DNA of 64,000 bases from Mesorhizobium onobrychidis (GCF_024707545.1 NZ_CP062229.1:4073501-4137500), one strand, 5' to 3'. Shown: positions 18,976 through 28,788, counted from the first letter of the stretch. Notes: a model not told the origin generated them from the letters alone. Numbers and translations: made by a program.

Positions 18976-19249
18976 GCCTTCGCTACCCTGTACAAGCTGC
19001 CGCGGGACTTATTGATTCTGCTTGTCGTGTCCCACGCAAGAGGCTGAAAATGGACCTGTCGTATCGTAATGACACACCGGGGTAAAGAAAACATGCATTC
19101 GGCGCGATACGTAAAACTTTAAATATAAGGTTAACAAAACTGTGATTCAGGTGCCGTTATCGCAACATTTTTCCGGGCCAATCATTAACCCGTCATCCAC
19201 AGGATGGGCCTATTTTTTTTCGGCAGTCGAAGAACGGAGTTGCAGAGTC

Positions 19250-19618
19250 ATGCGTGGCGAAAACGGCATTGCCTTCTCGATGCCCGGCGGCGACGTGTCG
19301 GGAACGGCCGGGTCGCGGCCGGTGGACCTGGCGCATCTGGCGCGCCAGACGATGGGCGACCGCAGCCTCGAACAGGAGGTGCTGGCGCTGTTCGTGCAGC
19401 AGGCGCTGTCGGTTCGCGACAGGATCGTCGACGCCGATGTGAGGCAAAGACTGCTTCTGGCGCACGGGCTGAAAGGTTCGGCGCGCGGCGTCGGCGCCTT
19501 CGCTATTGCCGATTGCGCCAGCGCGATCGAACTTCAGCCTGAAGATACCAATACCCTCAAGCGGCTTGGCGCCCTGATCGAAGAAGTCCGCGATTTCGTC
19601 GCCGCCATCAGCCGTTAA
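19250..19618 (+). CDS. Hpt-domain phosphotransfer protein
   Basis: A 122-residue protein that is essentially one histidine phosphotransfer domain. The phosphorylatable residue is His72 in L-A-H-G-L-K-G-S-A-R-G-V-G, the classic Hpt motif (H-x-L-K-G-S-A). Hpt proteins relay phosphate between receiver domains of hybrid kinases and response regulators in the cytoplasm. The ATG at 19250 has GGAG ten bases upstream; an in-frame ATG at 19142 would add residues unlike the family. It is divergent from GPR/RgsE, sharing a 274-base intergenic region that is AT-richer than average. The partner kinase is not next to it; CckA is 14 kb away and usually signals through ChpT. Confidence 0.85.
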   Translation: MRGENGIAFSMPGGDVSGTAGSRPVDLAHLARQTMGDRSLEQEVLALFVQQALSVRDRIVDADVRQRLLLAHGLKGSARGVGAFAIADCASAIELQPEDTNTLKRLGALIEEVRDFVAAISR

Positions 19619-19666
19619 ACCGATTTCCGAAAAAAAACGGCATAGAGCGCCGCTTTCGCGCGGCAG

Positions 19667-19694
19667 TTGACTTGTCTGCCGGAGTGATTATCTC
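19667..19694 (+). promoter_or_regulatory. Candidate housekeeping promoter of the ferredoxin gene
   Basis: TTGACT and TATCTC are separated by 16 bases and lie about 25 bases before the ferredoxin start codon. The -35 box is near consensus; the -10 box matches poorly, so this is tentative. Confidence 0.35.
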
Positions 19695-19719
19695 GGCTGG
19701 GACTCCCTTCAGGTGACAA

Positions 19720-20040
19720 ATGACCAAGCTGACCTTCATCGCCCATGACGGCACACATTTTGACGTGGATGCCGAAAATGGCTCGACCGTCATGGAGAAC
19801 GCGATCCGCAACGCGGTGCCGGGGATCGAGGCCGAATGTGGTGGCGCCTGCGCCTGCGCGACCTGCCACGTCTATGTCGACGAGGCATGGACGGCGGAAG
19901 TCGGCGAGCCGGAAGCGATGGAAGAGGACATGCTGGACTTCGCCTACGACGTCCAGCCGAACTCACGGCTTTCCTGTCAGATCAAGGTGCGCGACGCTCT
20001 CGACGGCCTGGTTGTGCGCGTGCCCGCCCGCCAAGGCTAA
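19720..20040 (+). CDS. Adrenodoxin-type [2Fe-2S] ferredoxin
   Basis: A 106-residue ferredoxin. Cluster ligands are Cys40, Cys46, Cys49 and Cys86 in the C-x5-C-x2-C...C pattern of vertebrate-type/adrenodoxin ferredoxins; Cys44 is extra. The A-E-C-G-G-A-C and R-L-S-C-Q motifs support this. It carries single electrons in the cytoplasm, for example to P450s or to iron-sulfur assembly. The next gene on the same strand, about 200 bases on, is a ferredoxin-NADP reductase-like flavoprotein, a plausible electron donor. A ribosome site CAGGTGA precedes the ATG. Confidence 0.92.
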   Translation: MTKLTFIAHDGTHFDVDAENGSTVMENAIRNAVPGIEAECGGACACATCHVYVDEAWTAEVGEPEAMEEDMLDFAYDVQPNSRLSCQIKVRDALDGLVVRVPARQG

Positions 20041-20128
20041 AGCGTGAAGGCTGAAGCGCGGGTTATAGCCGATTTTTCCGGCTCCGGCTTGGCAGCGGGC
20101 CAATGGTCATGCAGTGTCGCGCCGTTCT

Positions 20129-20172
20129 CTACAGCGCCGCGCTTTCTCTCGGACGCGCAAAGGACGCTGTAG
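20129..20172 (-). repeat. 44-bp interspersed palindrome, family P1
   Basis: Arms CTACAGCG and CGCTGTAG bound a 44-base imperfect palindrome containing GCGCAAAGGACGCTG. Read on the minus strand it matches the copy at 30471 closely, and the preceding 45 bases (AAAATCGATTTTCGCTGGG type) are shared with the copy at 27649. Confidence 0.8.
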
Positions 20173-21276
<1,104 letters not shown>

Positions 21277-21323
21277 CGCCCCACTTCTACTCCACGAGAA
21301 TCGACCTTACCATCTGGCCTGAG

Positions 21324-21941
21324 CTAACCCGGCAGCCGGCCGTTCTCGACGCGCTCCATGCGATAGCGCAGCAGCCGCAGGATGCGGCTTTCGAAATTGA
21401 TGGTTTCGACGCGATCGAATTGCATCTGGGCCCGGTCGTGCTTGGCAAGAATAGCGGCGGCGATCTCCGCGGCCTTGGCCTTGGCCTCCTGGCATGTCTT
21501 CTGCGGATAGGTCGCCTTCAGCGCATCCTCGAGGTCGCGGGCATGGTTCTTGGCGATCTCGACATGGCGGTCCTCATGGCGCTTGATGTCGGCGGACAAT
21601 GTATCCCAAAACAGCCTTACGCCCGCATCAGCCTTGCGCGAGCGGCGCCACTCGGGAAGGATCACCTTGACTTTAAGGGTGACGTTGGCGTCAGCAATCG
21701 CGCAGGAATTCGATTTTTCCGCATAGCTGATGCGGGTGGTGAACGCCATCTGCGTGGCGCCTGGATGCCGCATCCCTGTACTTTTTACCTGGGGCCCAAG
21801 TTTCGTAAGCTGGGTTCCGATATCATCGAGCGTCCTGCCGCCGATGCTAAAGTAGCTATATGTCTTTACCAAACTCGCCGTGCCCGCCGGCAAGGCGGAA
21901 AAAGCGAGCATCAGGGCGCAAAGCAGTGATCGTTTCATCAT
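21324..21941 (-). CDS. DUF922 exported putative Zn-dependent protease
   Basis: A 205-residue protein with a signal peptide (residues 1-22, ending A-G-T-A-S) followed by a DUF922-like domain. The segment R-H-E-D-R-H-V-E-I-A carries a H-E-x-x-H-like zinc motif, the basis for the family's description as predicted secreted proteases. Y-S-Y-F-S-I-G-G-R-T-L near the start is a family hallmark. The start with AAGAGG just upstream is preferred to an ATG 41 codons earlier that gives no signal peptide. It is convergent with the reductase and its promoter region abuts folP. No substrate is known. Confidence 0.82.
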   Translation of the reverse strand: MMKRSLLCALMLAFSALPAGTASLVKTYSYFSIGGRTLDDIGTQLTKLGPQVKSTGMRHPGATQMAFTTRISYAEKSNSCAIADANVTLKVKVILPEWRRSRKADAGVRLFWDTLSADIKRHEDRHVEIAKNHARDLEDALKATYPQKTCQEAKAKAAEIAAAILAKHDRAQMQFDRVETINFESRILRLLRYRMERVENGRLPG

Positions 21942-22025
21942 GTTGCCTCTTTGCCTACCTTGCGCTACGGCCGTTGCCGGCGCAACAGAATTGATCTTTG
22001 GCGGATTACACATGGTTGATGGACA

Positions 22026-22868
22026 ATGACGACAGGGCGATGGCAGCTGGCGCATGGACGTCATCTCGACCTCGGCGGCAAGGCGGTGATCGTCGGTATC
22101 CTCAATATCACGCCGGACAGCTTTTCCGACGGGGCGCTGTTCTTAGCGCCCGAACAGGCGATGGCCCAGGCGCGCCGGATGGTGAAAGAGGGGGCCTCCG
22201 TCATTGACGTCGGTGGGGAGTCGACACGTCCCGGCGCATCTCCGGTAGCCGTCGAGGAAGAGCAGGCCCGCGTGCTGCCTGTCATCGAGGCGCTCGCCAG
22301 GCTTGGCAAGGCGCTGATTTCGGTCGACACCTATCGCGAGGACACCGCCCGGCTTGCCGTCGCTGCCGGCGCCCATATCGTCAACGATGTCTGGGGCCTG
22401 CAGCGCGAACCGGGCGTCGCGCGCATCGCTGCCGAGACCGGCGCCGGGCTGGTCATCATGCACACCGGACGTGACAGGCAAAAACTGCCCGACGTGATCG
22501 AGGATCAATTTTCCTTCCTCAGGAAGTCACTGGAAATCGCCCGACGAAGCGGCGTTGCCGACGACCAAATCGTGCTCGATCCGGGCTTCGGCTTCGCCAA
22601 GGAAACAGCGGAAGAAAATCTCGACCTGATGGCACGGTTTTCCGAACTCGATGCCTTGGGCTTTCCGCTGATGGCGGGTACGTCGCGAAAGCGCTTCATC
22701 GGCGCCGTCACCGGCCGCGATGCCTCGGCCAGGGGCGCCGGAACAGCGGCGACGAGCGTCATACTGAGGCTCAAGGGCGCGCAGCTTTTTCGCGTCCACG
22801 ATGTCGCAATCAATGTGGATGCGCTGGCGCTTGCCGATGCTATGCTGGCGCGTGAAACCACCGCATAG
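22026..22868 (+). CDS. folP: Dihydropteroate synthase
   Basis: A 280-residue TIM-barrel enzyme that joins 6-hydroxymethyl-dihydropterin pyrophosphate and p-aminobenzoate, the sulfonamide-sensitive step of folate synthesis. Diagnostic motifs are G-I-L-N-I-T-P-D-S-F-S-D-G near residue 25, D-V-G-G-E-S-T-R-P-G near 60, the D-P-G-F-G-F-A-K block, and G-T-S-R-K-R-F-I-G near 220. Length is usual. It is the first of three folate genes in order folP-folB-folK on one strand. Confidence 0.97.
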   Translation: MTTGRWQLAHGRHLDLGGKAVIVGILNITPDSFSDGALFLAPEQAMAQARRMVKEGASVIDVGGESTRPGASPVAVEEEQARVLPVIEALARLGKALISVDTYREDTARLAVAAGAHIVNDVWGLQREPGVARIAAETGAGLVIMHTGRDRQKLPDVIEDQFSFLRKSLEIARRSGVADDQIVLDPGFGFAKETAEENLDLMARFSELDALGFPLMAGTSRKRFIGAVTGRDASARGAGTAATSVILRLKGAQLFRVHDVAINVDALALADAMLARETTA

Positions 22869-22915
22869 GCTCGAAAATCAAAATCGATTTCCGGCAGGAT
22901 GCGTCGATTTAAGCG

Positions 22916-22959
22916 TTAGAGCGTAGTTTGTGCGTCCAACCGGACGCGCCTCGCTCTAA
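22916..22959 (+). repeat. 44-bp interspersed palindrome, family P1
   Basis: Arms TTAGAGCG and CGCTCTAA bound 44 bases with the core TTTGTGCGTCCAACCGGACG. It lies between folP and folB, and the family's upstream arm (TCGAAAATCAAAATCGATTT) begins at about 22871. Confidence 0.8.
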
Positions 22960-22978
22960 TCGAGCGGGACGCTGAGCG

Positions 22979-23338
22979 ATGTATGTCATACGCATGAAGA
23001 ACTGCGCTTTCTTCGCCCGGCACGGCGTGCTGGATGAGGAGGAGACGCTCGGCCAGCGCTTCTATGTCGACGCCGCGCTCACCGTCGAACCCGGCCGCGC
23101 GCTGGTCGATGATTCCATCGAGGATACCGTCCACTATGGTGTCGCCTTCGGGGTAATCGAAAAGATCATAACCGGGGAGAGGCGCTTTCTGATAGAAGCG
23201 CTGGCGCTGGAGGTGGCCCGGGCGCTAACGGCCCGGTTTCCCCAGATCAAAAAGGCCGAGATTACCGTGCGCAAGCCGAACGCTCCGGTGCCCGGTGTGC
23301 TCGATCATGTCGAGGTGACCGTTGTCTGGCCCGAATAA
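22979..23338 (+). CDS. folB: Dihydroneopterin aldolase
   Basis: A 119-residue small enzyme that cleaves 7,8-dihydroneopterin to 6-hydroxymethyl-dihydropterin and glycolaldehyde. The N-terminal F-F-A-R-H-G-V-L-D-E-E and the V-H-Y-G-V-A segment are family signatures, and the conserved C-terminal lysine in V-R-K-P-N-A-P-V-P is present. It overlaps folK by 17 bases, so the two are co-translated. Confidence 0.95.
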   Translation: MYVIRMKNCAFFARHGVLDEEETLGQRFYVDAALTVEPGRALVDDSIEDTVHYGVAFGVIEKIITGERRFLIEALALEVARALTARFPQIKKAEITVRKPNAPVPGVLDHVEVTVVWPE

Positions 23339-23834
23339 TACTGTCTACCTCAGCCTTGGCGGCAATCTCGGCGATCCGGCAAGGTCGATGGGCGCTGCGC
23401 TGCGCATGCTGGATGCCGACGAGAACACGCGCGTCGTTATAGTCTCCTCGCTTTACCGCACACCACCCTGGGGCAAGCTCGACCAGCCGGATTTTCTCAA
23501 TGCGGCTGCCGAAATTTCGACTGTGCTCGCACCACATGCTTTGCTCGATCTCTGCCTCGATGTAGAGCGCAGGCTGAAGCGGGTGCGCGAGGAGCGCTGG
23601 GGTCCACGCCTGATCGACATCGACATTCTGGTGTTCGGCGATCGGATCATCCACGAAACCGGGCTGGAAGTGCCACATCCGCGCATGCTGGAGCGCGCTT
23701 TTGTTCTGGCGCCGCTGGCCGAGATCGCGCCTGACCTCACCGTGGACGGCAGAAGCGTGGCGGAGCGGCTTGCCGCTCTCGACAGCGCCGGCATCGAGCA
23801 ATTGCCGTCCAGCCGGGATTGGTGGCTGACCTAA
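23322..23834 (+). CDS. folK: 2-amino-4-hydroxy-6-hydroxymethyldihydropteridine pyrophosphokinase
   Basis: A 170-residue HPPK, which pyrophosphorylates hydroxymethyl-dihydropterin to make the FolP substrate. Motifs are L-S-L-G-G-N-L-G-D near residue 10, the pterin loop Y-R-T-P-P-W-G, and the Mg-binding W-G-P-R-L-I-D-I-D-I-L with V-P-H-P-R-M. The start is a TTG at 23322 inside the end of folB; no better ATG or GTG is nearby. It completes the folP-folB-folK cluster. Confidence 0.95.
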   Translation: MSGPNNTVYLSLGGNLGDPARSMGAALRMLDADENTRVVIVSSLYRTPPWGKLDQPDFLNAAAEISTVLAPHALLDLCLDVERRLKRVREERWGPRLIDIDILVFGDRIIHETGLEVPHPRMLERAFVLAPLAEIAPDLTVDGRSVAERLAALDSAGIEQLPSSRDWWLT

Positions 23835-23937
23835 ACGGCGTGTTTTCAAATGGAACCGCTACGCTGCTCTATCTCTTTGTTTATGCATTGGATTTAACCG
23901 AAAGACGCTTCGCACCTTTGGCTCCGATGCACTCAGC

Positions 23938-24486
23938 TCAGCCGGAAAATCCGCCCCCGTCGAGGAACACCTGTTCCTCCGGCGTCGTCTCGCGGCCAAG
24001 CATCCTGTTTCGATGCGGAAAGCGGCCGAAGCGCTGAATGATCTCCAGGTGCTCGACCGCATATTTCAGATAGGATTGGGCTTTGGCGGTAGTGAGGTCC
24101 ACTGATTTGAGCTGGTCGGCGAGATGCTCCGAATGCTCATAAGGCAGATAGAGGAAGACGCGCAGCTCTTCGTCGAGCGCCAGATCCTGGCCGGCGGCGA
24201 TCGCCTTTTCGGCAAAATGCCTTGCCAGCGGGTCGGTGGCATACATATGGCCGGTGCCGCGAAAGCAGTTTCGCGGGAACTGGTCGAGCAGGATCATCAG
24301 CGCCAGTGAGCCTTCGGCATGCTCCGACCAGTCGTCGCATACACGCCGCGCGGCAGCATAGTGCAAGTCGAGAAACCGATCGCGGAACTCCGCGTCGAAG
24401 GCGTCATTCTTCTCGAACCATGCGTCTTCCCCTGCGTCACGCCAGAATTTGGTGACGGAGAGCGCGCGCTCGTCCAGTTCGATCAT
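23938..24486 (-). CDS. DUF924 family protein
   Basis: A 182-residue, all-helical protein of the DUF924 (tetratricopeptide-like) family, recognised from F-W-R-D-A-G near the start, L-I-L-L-D-Q-F-P-R-N-x-F-R-G-T in the middle and Y-L-P-Y-E-H-S-E. It has no signal peptide or membrane segment. Its start codon overlaps the stop codon of the Kef-type antiporter by four bases, so it is the downstream partner in a two-gene operon. No biochemical role is established. Confidence 0.88.
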   Translation of the reverse strand: MIELDERALSVTKFWRDAGEDAWFEKNDAFDAEFRDRFLDLHYAAARRVCDDWSEHAEGSLALMILLDQFPRNCFRGTGHMYATDPLARHFAEKAIAAGQDLALDEELRVFLYLPYEHSEHLADQLKSVDLTTAKAQSYLKYAVEHLEIIQRFGRFPHRNRMLGRETTPEEQVFLDGGGFSG

Positions 24487-26339
24487 CTGTTTGCTCCAGG
24501 TGTTAAATCCGCAGGCTCGGATTTATGCAGAACGCCGGCGGTTTCTTCATTGAGCGCCTGACCGGTGCGGCGCGGTTGGCTGAGCGGCGTCGGAATCGGC
24601 GTGCCGATATTGCCCTTGAGGAAGCGCGCTCCGGCGCGAACGCCTTCGACAAGCTGCAACTCGAAACGGGCGGCATCGCGGTGGCGGACATCCTCGATCA
24701 CCTCGGCGACTTCCGCTGGGTCGACGCCCAGCGCTTCCAGCGTGGAGCCGCCAAAGACAAGCGCCGATTCGAAGGTTTCGCGAATCTGGAAATCGACGCC
24801 GCCACGTATCAACTGGAGTGCGGTTCCGCGGTCGAAAGCGCGTGCCAGCACGGTCAGCAGGGGAAACTCCGCCTTGATGAGCTTTGCGATGCGGACGGCG
24901 ACATCGGGCTTGTCGACGCAGATCAACACGGCGCGCGCGCGGCCGGCGCCTGCGGCACGCAGAATGTCCAGCCGCGTGCCGTCGCCATAATAGACCTTGA
25001 AACCGAAATCGGCCGCCGCCTGGATCATCTCGACCTCATTGTCGATGATCGATACATCGATCCCGCGCAACAGCAGCGGTTGGCTGGCGATCTGGCCGAA
25101 GCGGCCGAAGCCGATGATCAGCACGCTGCCGGTAAGGCCATCGGCGATGTCGACGCCTTCGAGCGACTGCTCGTCGCGCGGCGTCAGATACCGCAATGCC
25201 AGAATGGCCAGCGGTGTCAGCACCATGGAGATGATGACGATCGCCGTCAGGGTCGCATTAGCCTGGCTGTCGATGATGCCGACCGCCGCGGCGGCGGAAT
25301 AGAGAACGAAGGCGAATTCGCCGCCTTGCGCCATGAAGACGGCACGCTCGAGCGCTTCCCGGTGACCGGTCTTGAGGATGCGGGCGACGAGATAGATGCC
25401 GATCGCCTTTATCACCATGTAGGCGACGACGTAGATGACGACAATCCGCCAGTTCTCGATGACCACATGCAGGTCGAGCGACATGCCGACCGCCAGGAAG
25501 AACAACCCGAGCAGCACACCGCGGAATGGTTCGACATCGGCCTCCAGCTGATGGCGAAAGGTGGATTCCGACAACAGCACGCCGGCCAGGAAAGCGCCCA
25601 TCGCCATCGACAGGCCGCTGAGCTGCATGGCAAGCGCCGACCCCAGAACGACCAGAAGGGCGGCTGCGGTCATCACTTCGCGGGCGCGGGCGTCCGCCAG
25701 GATGCGAAAGAACGGATTGAGCAGATAGCGCCCGGCCAGCACCAGCCCGACGATGGCGGCAAGGCCGATGCCCACCTCCGTCAGCCGCTGCGTCAAGCTC
25801 ATATCGGCGCCGCCCGGCGCCAGGAAGGCGATCAGGGCCAGCAGCGGCACGATGGCCAGGTCCTCGAGCAGCAGGATGGAGACAATGCGCTGGCCCTTGG
25901 GCGCGGCGATCTCACCGCGTTCCTCCAGAAGCTGCATGACGATCGCCGTCGAGGTCAGCACGAAGCCGGCGCCGGCGACGAAGGATTGCGAGACCGGAAA
26001 ACCTCCCGCCAGTCCGACGCCGGTCAGCAACAGCGCGCACACGCCGACCTGCAATGCCCCAAGGCCAAAGATCTCTCGCCTGAGTCCCCACAGCCGTGAC
26101 GGCTGCATCTCCAGCCCGATGATGAACAGGAACATGACGACGCCGAGCTCGGCGACGTGAAGAATCGCTTCCGATTCGGAAAAGATGCCGATGCCGAACG
26201 GGCCGATGACCACGCCGGCCGCCAGATAGCCGAGGATGGAACCAAGCCCCACGCGCTTGAAGATCGGTACGGCGACAACACCTGCAGCGAGCAGCGCCAC
26301 CACGTGGATCAGATCGCTGCCCGCTGCTTCTGCTGCCAT
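24483..26339 (-). CDS. Kef-type monovalent cation:proton antiporter (CPA2)
   Basis: A 618-residue membrane protein. Residues 1-390 hold about twelve membrane helices of the Na+/H+ exchanger fold, with the G-L-E-M-Q and E-D-L-A-I-V-P motifs typical of KefB/KefC. Residues about 405-520 are a RCK/TrkA-N domain (I-I-G-F-G-R-F-G-Q-I-A-S, then Y-Y-G-D-G-T-R), which binds nucleotide and gates transport. A roughly 90-residue tail follows. Such proteins release K+ in exchange for H+ under electrophile stress or when glutathione is lost. No KefF/KefG-type ancillary oxidoreductase lies next to it; DUF924 does instead. Confidence 0.9.
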   Translation of the reverse strand: MAAEAAGSDLIHVVALLAAGVVAVPIFKRVGLGSILGYLAAGVVIGPFGIGIFSESEAILHVAELGVVMFLFIIGLEMQPSRLWGLRREIFGLGALQVGVCALLLTGVGLAGGFPVSQSFVAGAGFVLTSTAIVMQLLEERGEIAAPKGQRIVSILLLEDLAIVPLLALIAFLAPGGADMSLTQRLTEVGIGLAAIVGLVLAGRYLLNPFFRILADARAREVMTAAALLVVLGSALAMQLSGLSMAMGAFLAGVLLSESTFRHQLEADVEPFRGVLLGLFFLAVGMSLDLHVVIENWRIVVIYVVAYMVIKAIGIYLVARILKTGHREALERAVFMAQGGEFAFVLYSAAAAVGIIDSQANATLTAIVIISMVLTPLAILALRYLTPRDEQSLEGVDIADGLTGSVLIIGFGRFGQIASQPLLLRGIDVSIIDNEVEMIQAAADFGFKVYYGDGTRLDILRAAGAGRARAVLICVDKPDVAVRIAKLIKAEFPLLTVLARAFDRGTALQLIRGGVDFQIRETFESALVFGGSTLEALGVDPAEVAEVIEDVRHRDAARFELQLVEGVRAGARFLKGNIGTPIPTPLSQPRRTGQALNEETAGVLHKSEPADLTPGANR

Positions 26340-26589
26340 GCCTGCCGTTCCGTTCTCTCTAGGGACCGCTGCACGTGCCGCGGCATCGAGCGGCCAAGAT
26401 AGGGGCTTCGGCTGAAATCGAACAGTCCGAATCCGGAAACTGGTGCAGCAGTGTTGCAGGCGCGCTCCACAGCTTTATGCACCCGCTGCGTTGCGTGTTG
26501 CAGCAATCGGGCGCTAAGGACGCGCGGCTTTGGCCGTGGAGGGCGGACGACGATCAAGTCGGCCGCCTTTTTTGAGGGAGACGACTGAC

Positions 26590-26856
26590 ATGAAGATTTT
26601 TTTGCTTGTTGCCGTTGGCATTGCGGCACTTGCCGGATCGGCCTGCTCGAAGGCGCCGGACTGCACGACCGAAATGCTGGCCAAGAAAGCTCAGGACATG
26701 ACTGCAGCCCTTCAGGAGGCGGTTACCAAGGATCCGGCCAAGGCAGCCGACCTCACGGCCAAGGTCCAGGCGGTCACAACCAAGTATCAGGGCACGACGA
26801 CGGCGGACGAGGCCTGCAAGGCCTATGACGAGTTGATCACCGCCATCAAGGGCTGA
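26590..26856 (+). CDS. Small putative lipoprotein of unknown function
   Basis: An 88-residue protein with a hydrophobic leader ending L-A-G-S-A-C; Cys19 could be lipidated, although the lipobox is not perfect. The mature part is helical, Lys/Ala/Thr-rich, with two further cysteines (Cys25 and one in E-A-C-K-A-Y) that could form a disulfide. The ATG at 26590 has GGGAG nine bases upstream. A strong hairpin terminator starts 19 bases after the stop codon, so it is a single-gene unit. I do not recognise a domain. Confidence 0.75.
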   Translation: MKIFLLVAVGIAALAGSACSKAPDCTTEMLAKKAQDMTAALQEAVTKDPAKAADLTAKVQAVTTKYQGTTTADEACKAYDELITAIKG

Positions 26857-26874
26857 GCATCGATCGGAGTTTTG

Positions 26875-26908
26875 GCAAAAAGCGGTGGCCGTAGCTGCCG
26901 CTTTTTGC
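26875..26908 (+). terminator. Rho-independent terminator
   Basis: GCAAAAAGCGG pairs with CCGCTTTTTGC across a 12-base loop, followed by sparse T. It ends the small lipoprotein gene. Confidence 0.8.
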
Positions 26909-26916
26909 AACTAGAG

Positions 26917-26958
26917 TAGAGCGCTGCACGTCCTATCGGTCGCGCAATGGCCGCTCAG
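26917..26958 (-). repeat. Interspersed palindrome, family P1 (diverged)
   Basis: TAGAGCG and CGCTCAG bound a palindrome with GCGCAATGGCCGCT in place of the family's GCGCAAAGGACGCT. It overlaps the stop codon of the next gene on the minus strand. Confidence 0.6.
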
Positions 26959-27509
26959 TTCGGCGCGATGGAGCCGACTTCGACCGTATCGACGCGCTTC
27001 AGCTTCATGCCGATGACCGGCACCAATTGCTGGTCGACGCGCACCGCAACCGTCACCGTCATCGAATTGTCGTTGGGGACAAGAGCCTGCATGACCCCGC
27101 GCAACTGGTTGCGGTTGATGGTGAAGACGACCTTGTTGGCACTGACCACGTTGCCGCCGATAATGTCGAGGCCAGAACCGGCAGCACCGCCCATGAAGCT
27201 GCCCTTGTAGCCCTCGCGGCCTTTGTGCTGGATCGTCGCCGACATCTGCTGGGTGAACATGCCGACCCGGCAACCGCCGTCGAGCGACATGCCGATCTTG
27301 CCGTCTGGTGTCGAACCGGTGAAATTGCAGGTGAATTTCGTGCCCTTGTATTTGCCGGCGACGATTTCCCCCGGGCCGACCCATTCGCCTTCTACCGATT
27401 GAAAGAACTTCCTGTCCCGTTCTGCTGCAAAGGTCTTTTCGGCCATGCCGGCAGTTGTTGAAACCACGACCGCCATCGGCAGGACGCTAGACAAGATCAC
27501 GCTTTTCAT
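26955..27509 (-). CDS. Exported conserved protein of unknown function
   Basis: A 184-residue protein with a probable signal peptide (about 1-28, ending T-F-A-A-E). The mature part begins F-F-Q-S-V-E-G-E-W-V-G-P-G-E-I-V-A-G, which looks like a beta-rich, calycin-like domain with two cysteines (C-N-F and G-C-R). I prefer the ATG at 27509 because a start 18 codons upstream would bury the signal peptide. No enzymatic motif is visible. It stands alone and convergent with the small lipoprotein gene. Confidence 0.7.
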   Translation of the reverse strand: MKSVILSSVLPMAVVVSTTAGMAEKTFAAERDRKFFQSVEGEWVGPGEIVAGKYKGTKFTCNFTGSTPDGKIGMSLDGGCRVGMFTQQMSATIQHKGREGYKGSFMGGAAGSGLDIIGGNVVSANKVVFTINRNQLRGVMQALVPNDNSMTVTVAVRVDQQLVPVIGMKLKRVDTVEVGSIAPN

Positions 27510-27648
27510 CGACGACACCCGGCAACAAAGAGACTGGTTTGGAACCCGTCCGACCATGAACAAGATTGGTTAATGCTTCGTCACCGCTAGCGCATGGCTC
27601 CGAAAATCGGAAGCGATTTGCGCTGGGATCATCCGCGAAATCAAAGTG

Positions 27649-27691
27649 CTTCAGCGTCCGTTGCGCGCCCACCAGGACGTGCGGTGCTGGA
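27649..27691 (+). repeat. Interspersed palindrome, family P1 (diverged)
   Basis: Contains TCAGCGTCCGTTGCGCGCCC and a complementary right half with several mismatches. The left flank from about 27597 (GCTCCGAAAATCGGAAGCG, then TGCGCTGGGATCAT) matches the flank of the copy at 20129 read in the opposite direction. Confidence 0.65.
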
Positions 27692-27699
27692 GACGGTTG

Positions 27700-28788
27700 T
27701 CACGTGTCGGAAGCGGATGTCTCCTTCTGCTTTTTCGTTGCAAACGATGTCAGCGCGGACAGGAAATCACCCATGCCGGGCCGTCTCGTGGCGCTGAAGG
27801 GCAGGGGCCTTGCGGTCTCCATCGCAGCAATGCCGATGCGCGCCGTCATCATGCCGTTGACGACACCTTCGCCAAGCTTGGCCGAGAGCCGAGCAGCGAG
27901 GCCATGGCCGACGATCTGCTGAACGAAACTGTCGCCGACGGCAATCGAGCCGGTCACCGCCAGATGAGCGAGAACGCTGCGCGCCAGCCGGAAGAACCCC
28001 AGCGTGCCCGGCCGGCCGCCATAAAGTTCCGACAGCCGGCGAATCAACCGGCCCGCTTCAAACACGACATAGGCGACGTCGACCAGAGCGCGAGGGCTGA
28101 CCGCCGTCACCAGCGACACACGCTTTGCCGCTTCGAGGATCATCACCTTGGCGCGCGCATCGAGGGGGCCGAGGATTTCGGTCTCGGCCAGGCGCACCAG
28201 ATTGCCACCGTCGATGATCTCCTCGCGCAAGTCTGCCAACGCGCGTCTGCCGGCGGCGGTTTCCGGCTTAGCCGCGACAAAGGCCGAGAGTTCGTCGACC
28301 ACGGCGCGAGCGGCCTTCGGATCGTCGCGGGCGATGGCGTCGAGTGCCCGCTTCTGCAGCTTTTCGACCTCGGCGAGGCGGGCGATCGCCAGGAATTCGC
28401 GGACGAGGATGACCAGAAGCGCCAGCACCGCGATCACGGCCATCCCGGCGGCCAGCCAGCCCAGCCATTCGGCACGCGCGAACAGATCGCGAATCAGCTG
28501 ATCGGTCCAATGGCCGAGGGCCAGCGTAACCAGAACGCCCAATGCGCCGAACAACAAGCCACCTGATATCGAACGCTTACGCGGCGCGGTCGCCGGCGGC
28601 GGTTCGGCGGCGATAATATCTGGCTCGTCGAAAACGTCGATTTCCGCCGGAGTGACGACGGCAAGATCAGCCTTCACGGTGCGCGGCTTTCTGGTCGATG
28701 GAGCGTCGGGCTGGCGCAAGGCTGCCCGTTCTTTTGGCGGGGCTTCCGGCTCGATGCGAAAAGCCGCCGGCTTGCGGGGCGCGGTCAT
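27700..28788 (-). CDS. YcjF family (TIGR01620/DUF697) membrane protein
   Basis: A 362-residue protein: about 70 polar, Pro-rich residues, two membrane segments (about 73-92 and 105-130), then a helical DUF697-type domain (D-A-K-A-A-R-A-V-V-D-E-L onward, with V-S-P-R-A-L-V-D at about 230). This matches YcjF, always paired with the GTPase-like YcjX. Its start codon overlaps the YcjX stop by four bases, so it is the second gene of that operon. E. coli ycjXF belongs to the phage-shock regulon; nothing here shows that regulation. Confidence 0.88.
   Translation of the reverse strand: MTAPRKPAAFRIEPEAPPKERAALRQPDAPSTRKPRTVKADLAVVTPAEIDVFDEPDIIAAEPPPATAPRKRSISGGLLFGALGVLVTLALGHWTDQLIRDLFARAEWLGWLAAGMAVIAVLALLVILVREFLAIARLAEVEKLQKRALDAIARDDPKAARAVVDELSAFVAAKPETAAGRRALADLREEIIDGGNLVRLAETEILGPLDARAKVMILEAAKRVSLVTAVSPRALVDVAYVVFEAGRLIRRLSELYGGRPGTLGFFRLARSVLAHLAVTGSIAVGDSFVQQIVGHGLAARLSAKLGEGVVNGMMTARIGIAAMETARPLPFSATRRPGMGDFLSALTSFATKKQKETSASDT

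Noticed and set aside
12427..19047. Long plus-strand open frames opposite GPR/RgsE (for example 14537-16357 and 17242-19047)
   Set aside because: They are antisense shadows created by the biased, repeated codons of the real gene; the translations are Ser/Arg/Ala-rich and resemble no family.
19115..19140. TTAA-type direct repeat that resembles a CtrA site
   Set aside because: The spacing between the TTAA halves is eight bases instead of the usual seven and the halves are otherwise poor.
24525..26099. A 524-codon plus-strand frame opposite the Kef-type antiporter
   Set aside because: Charged low-complexity translation with no domain; the minus strand encodes a clear antiporter.
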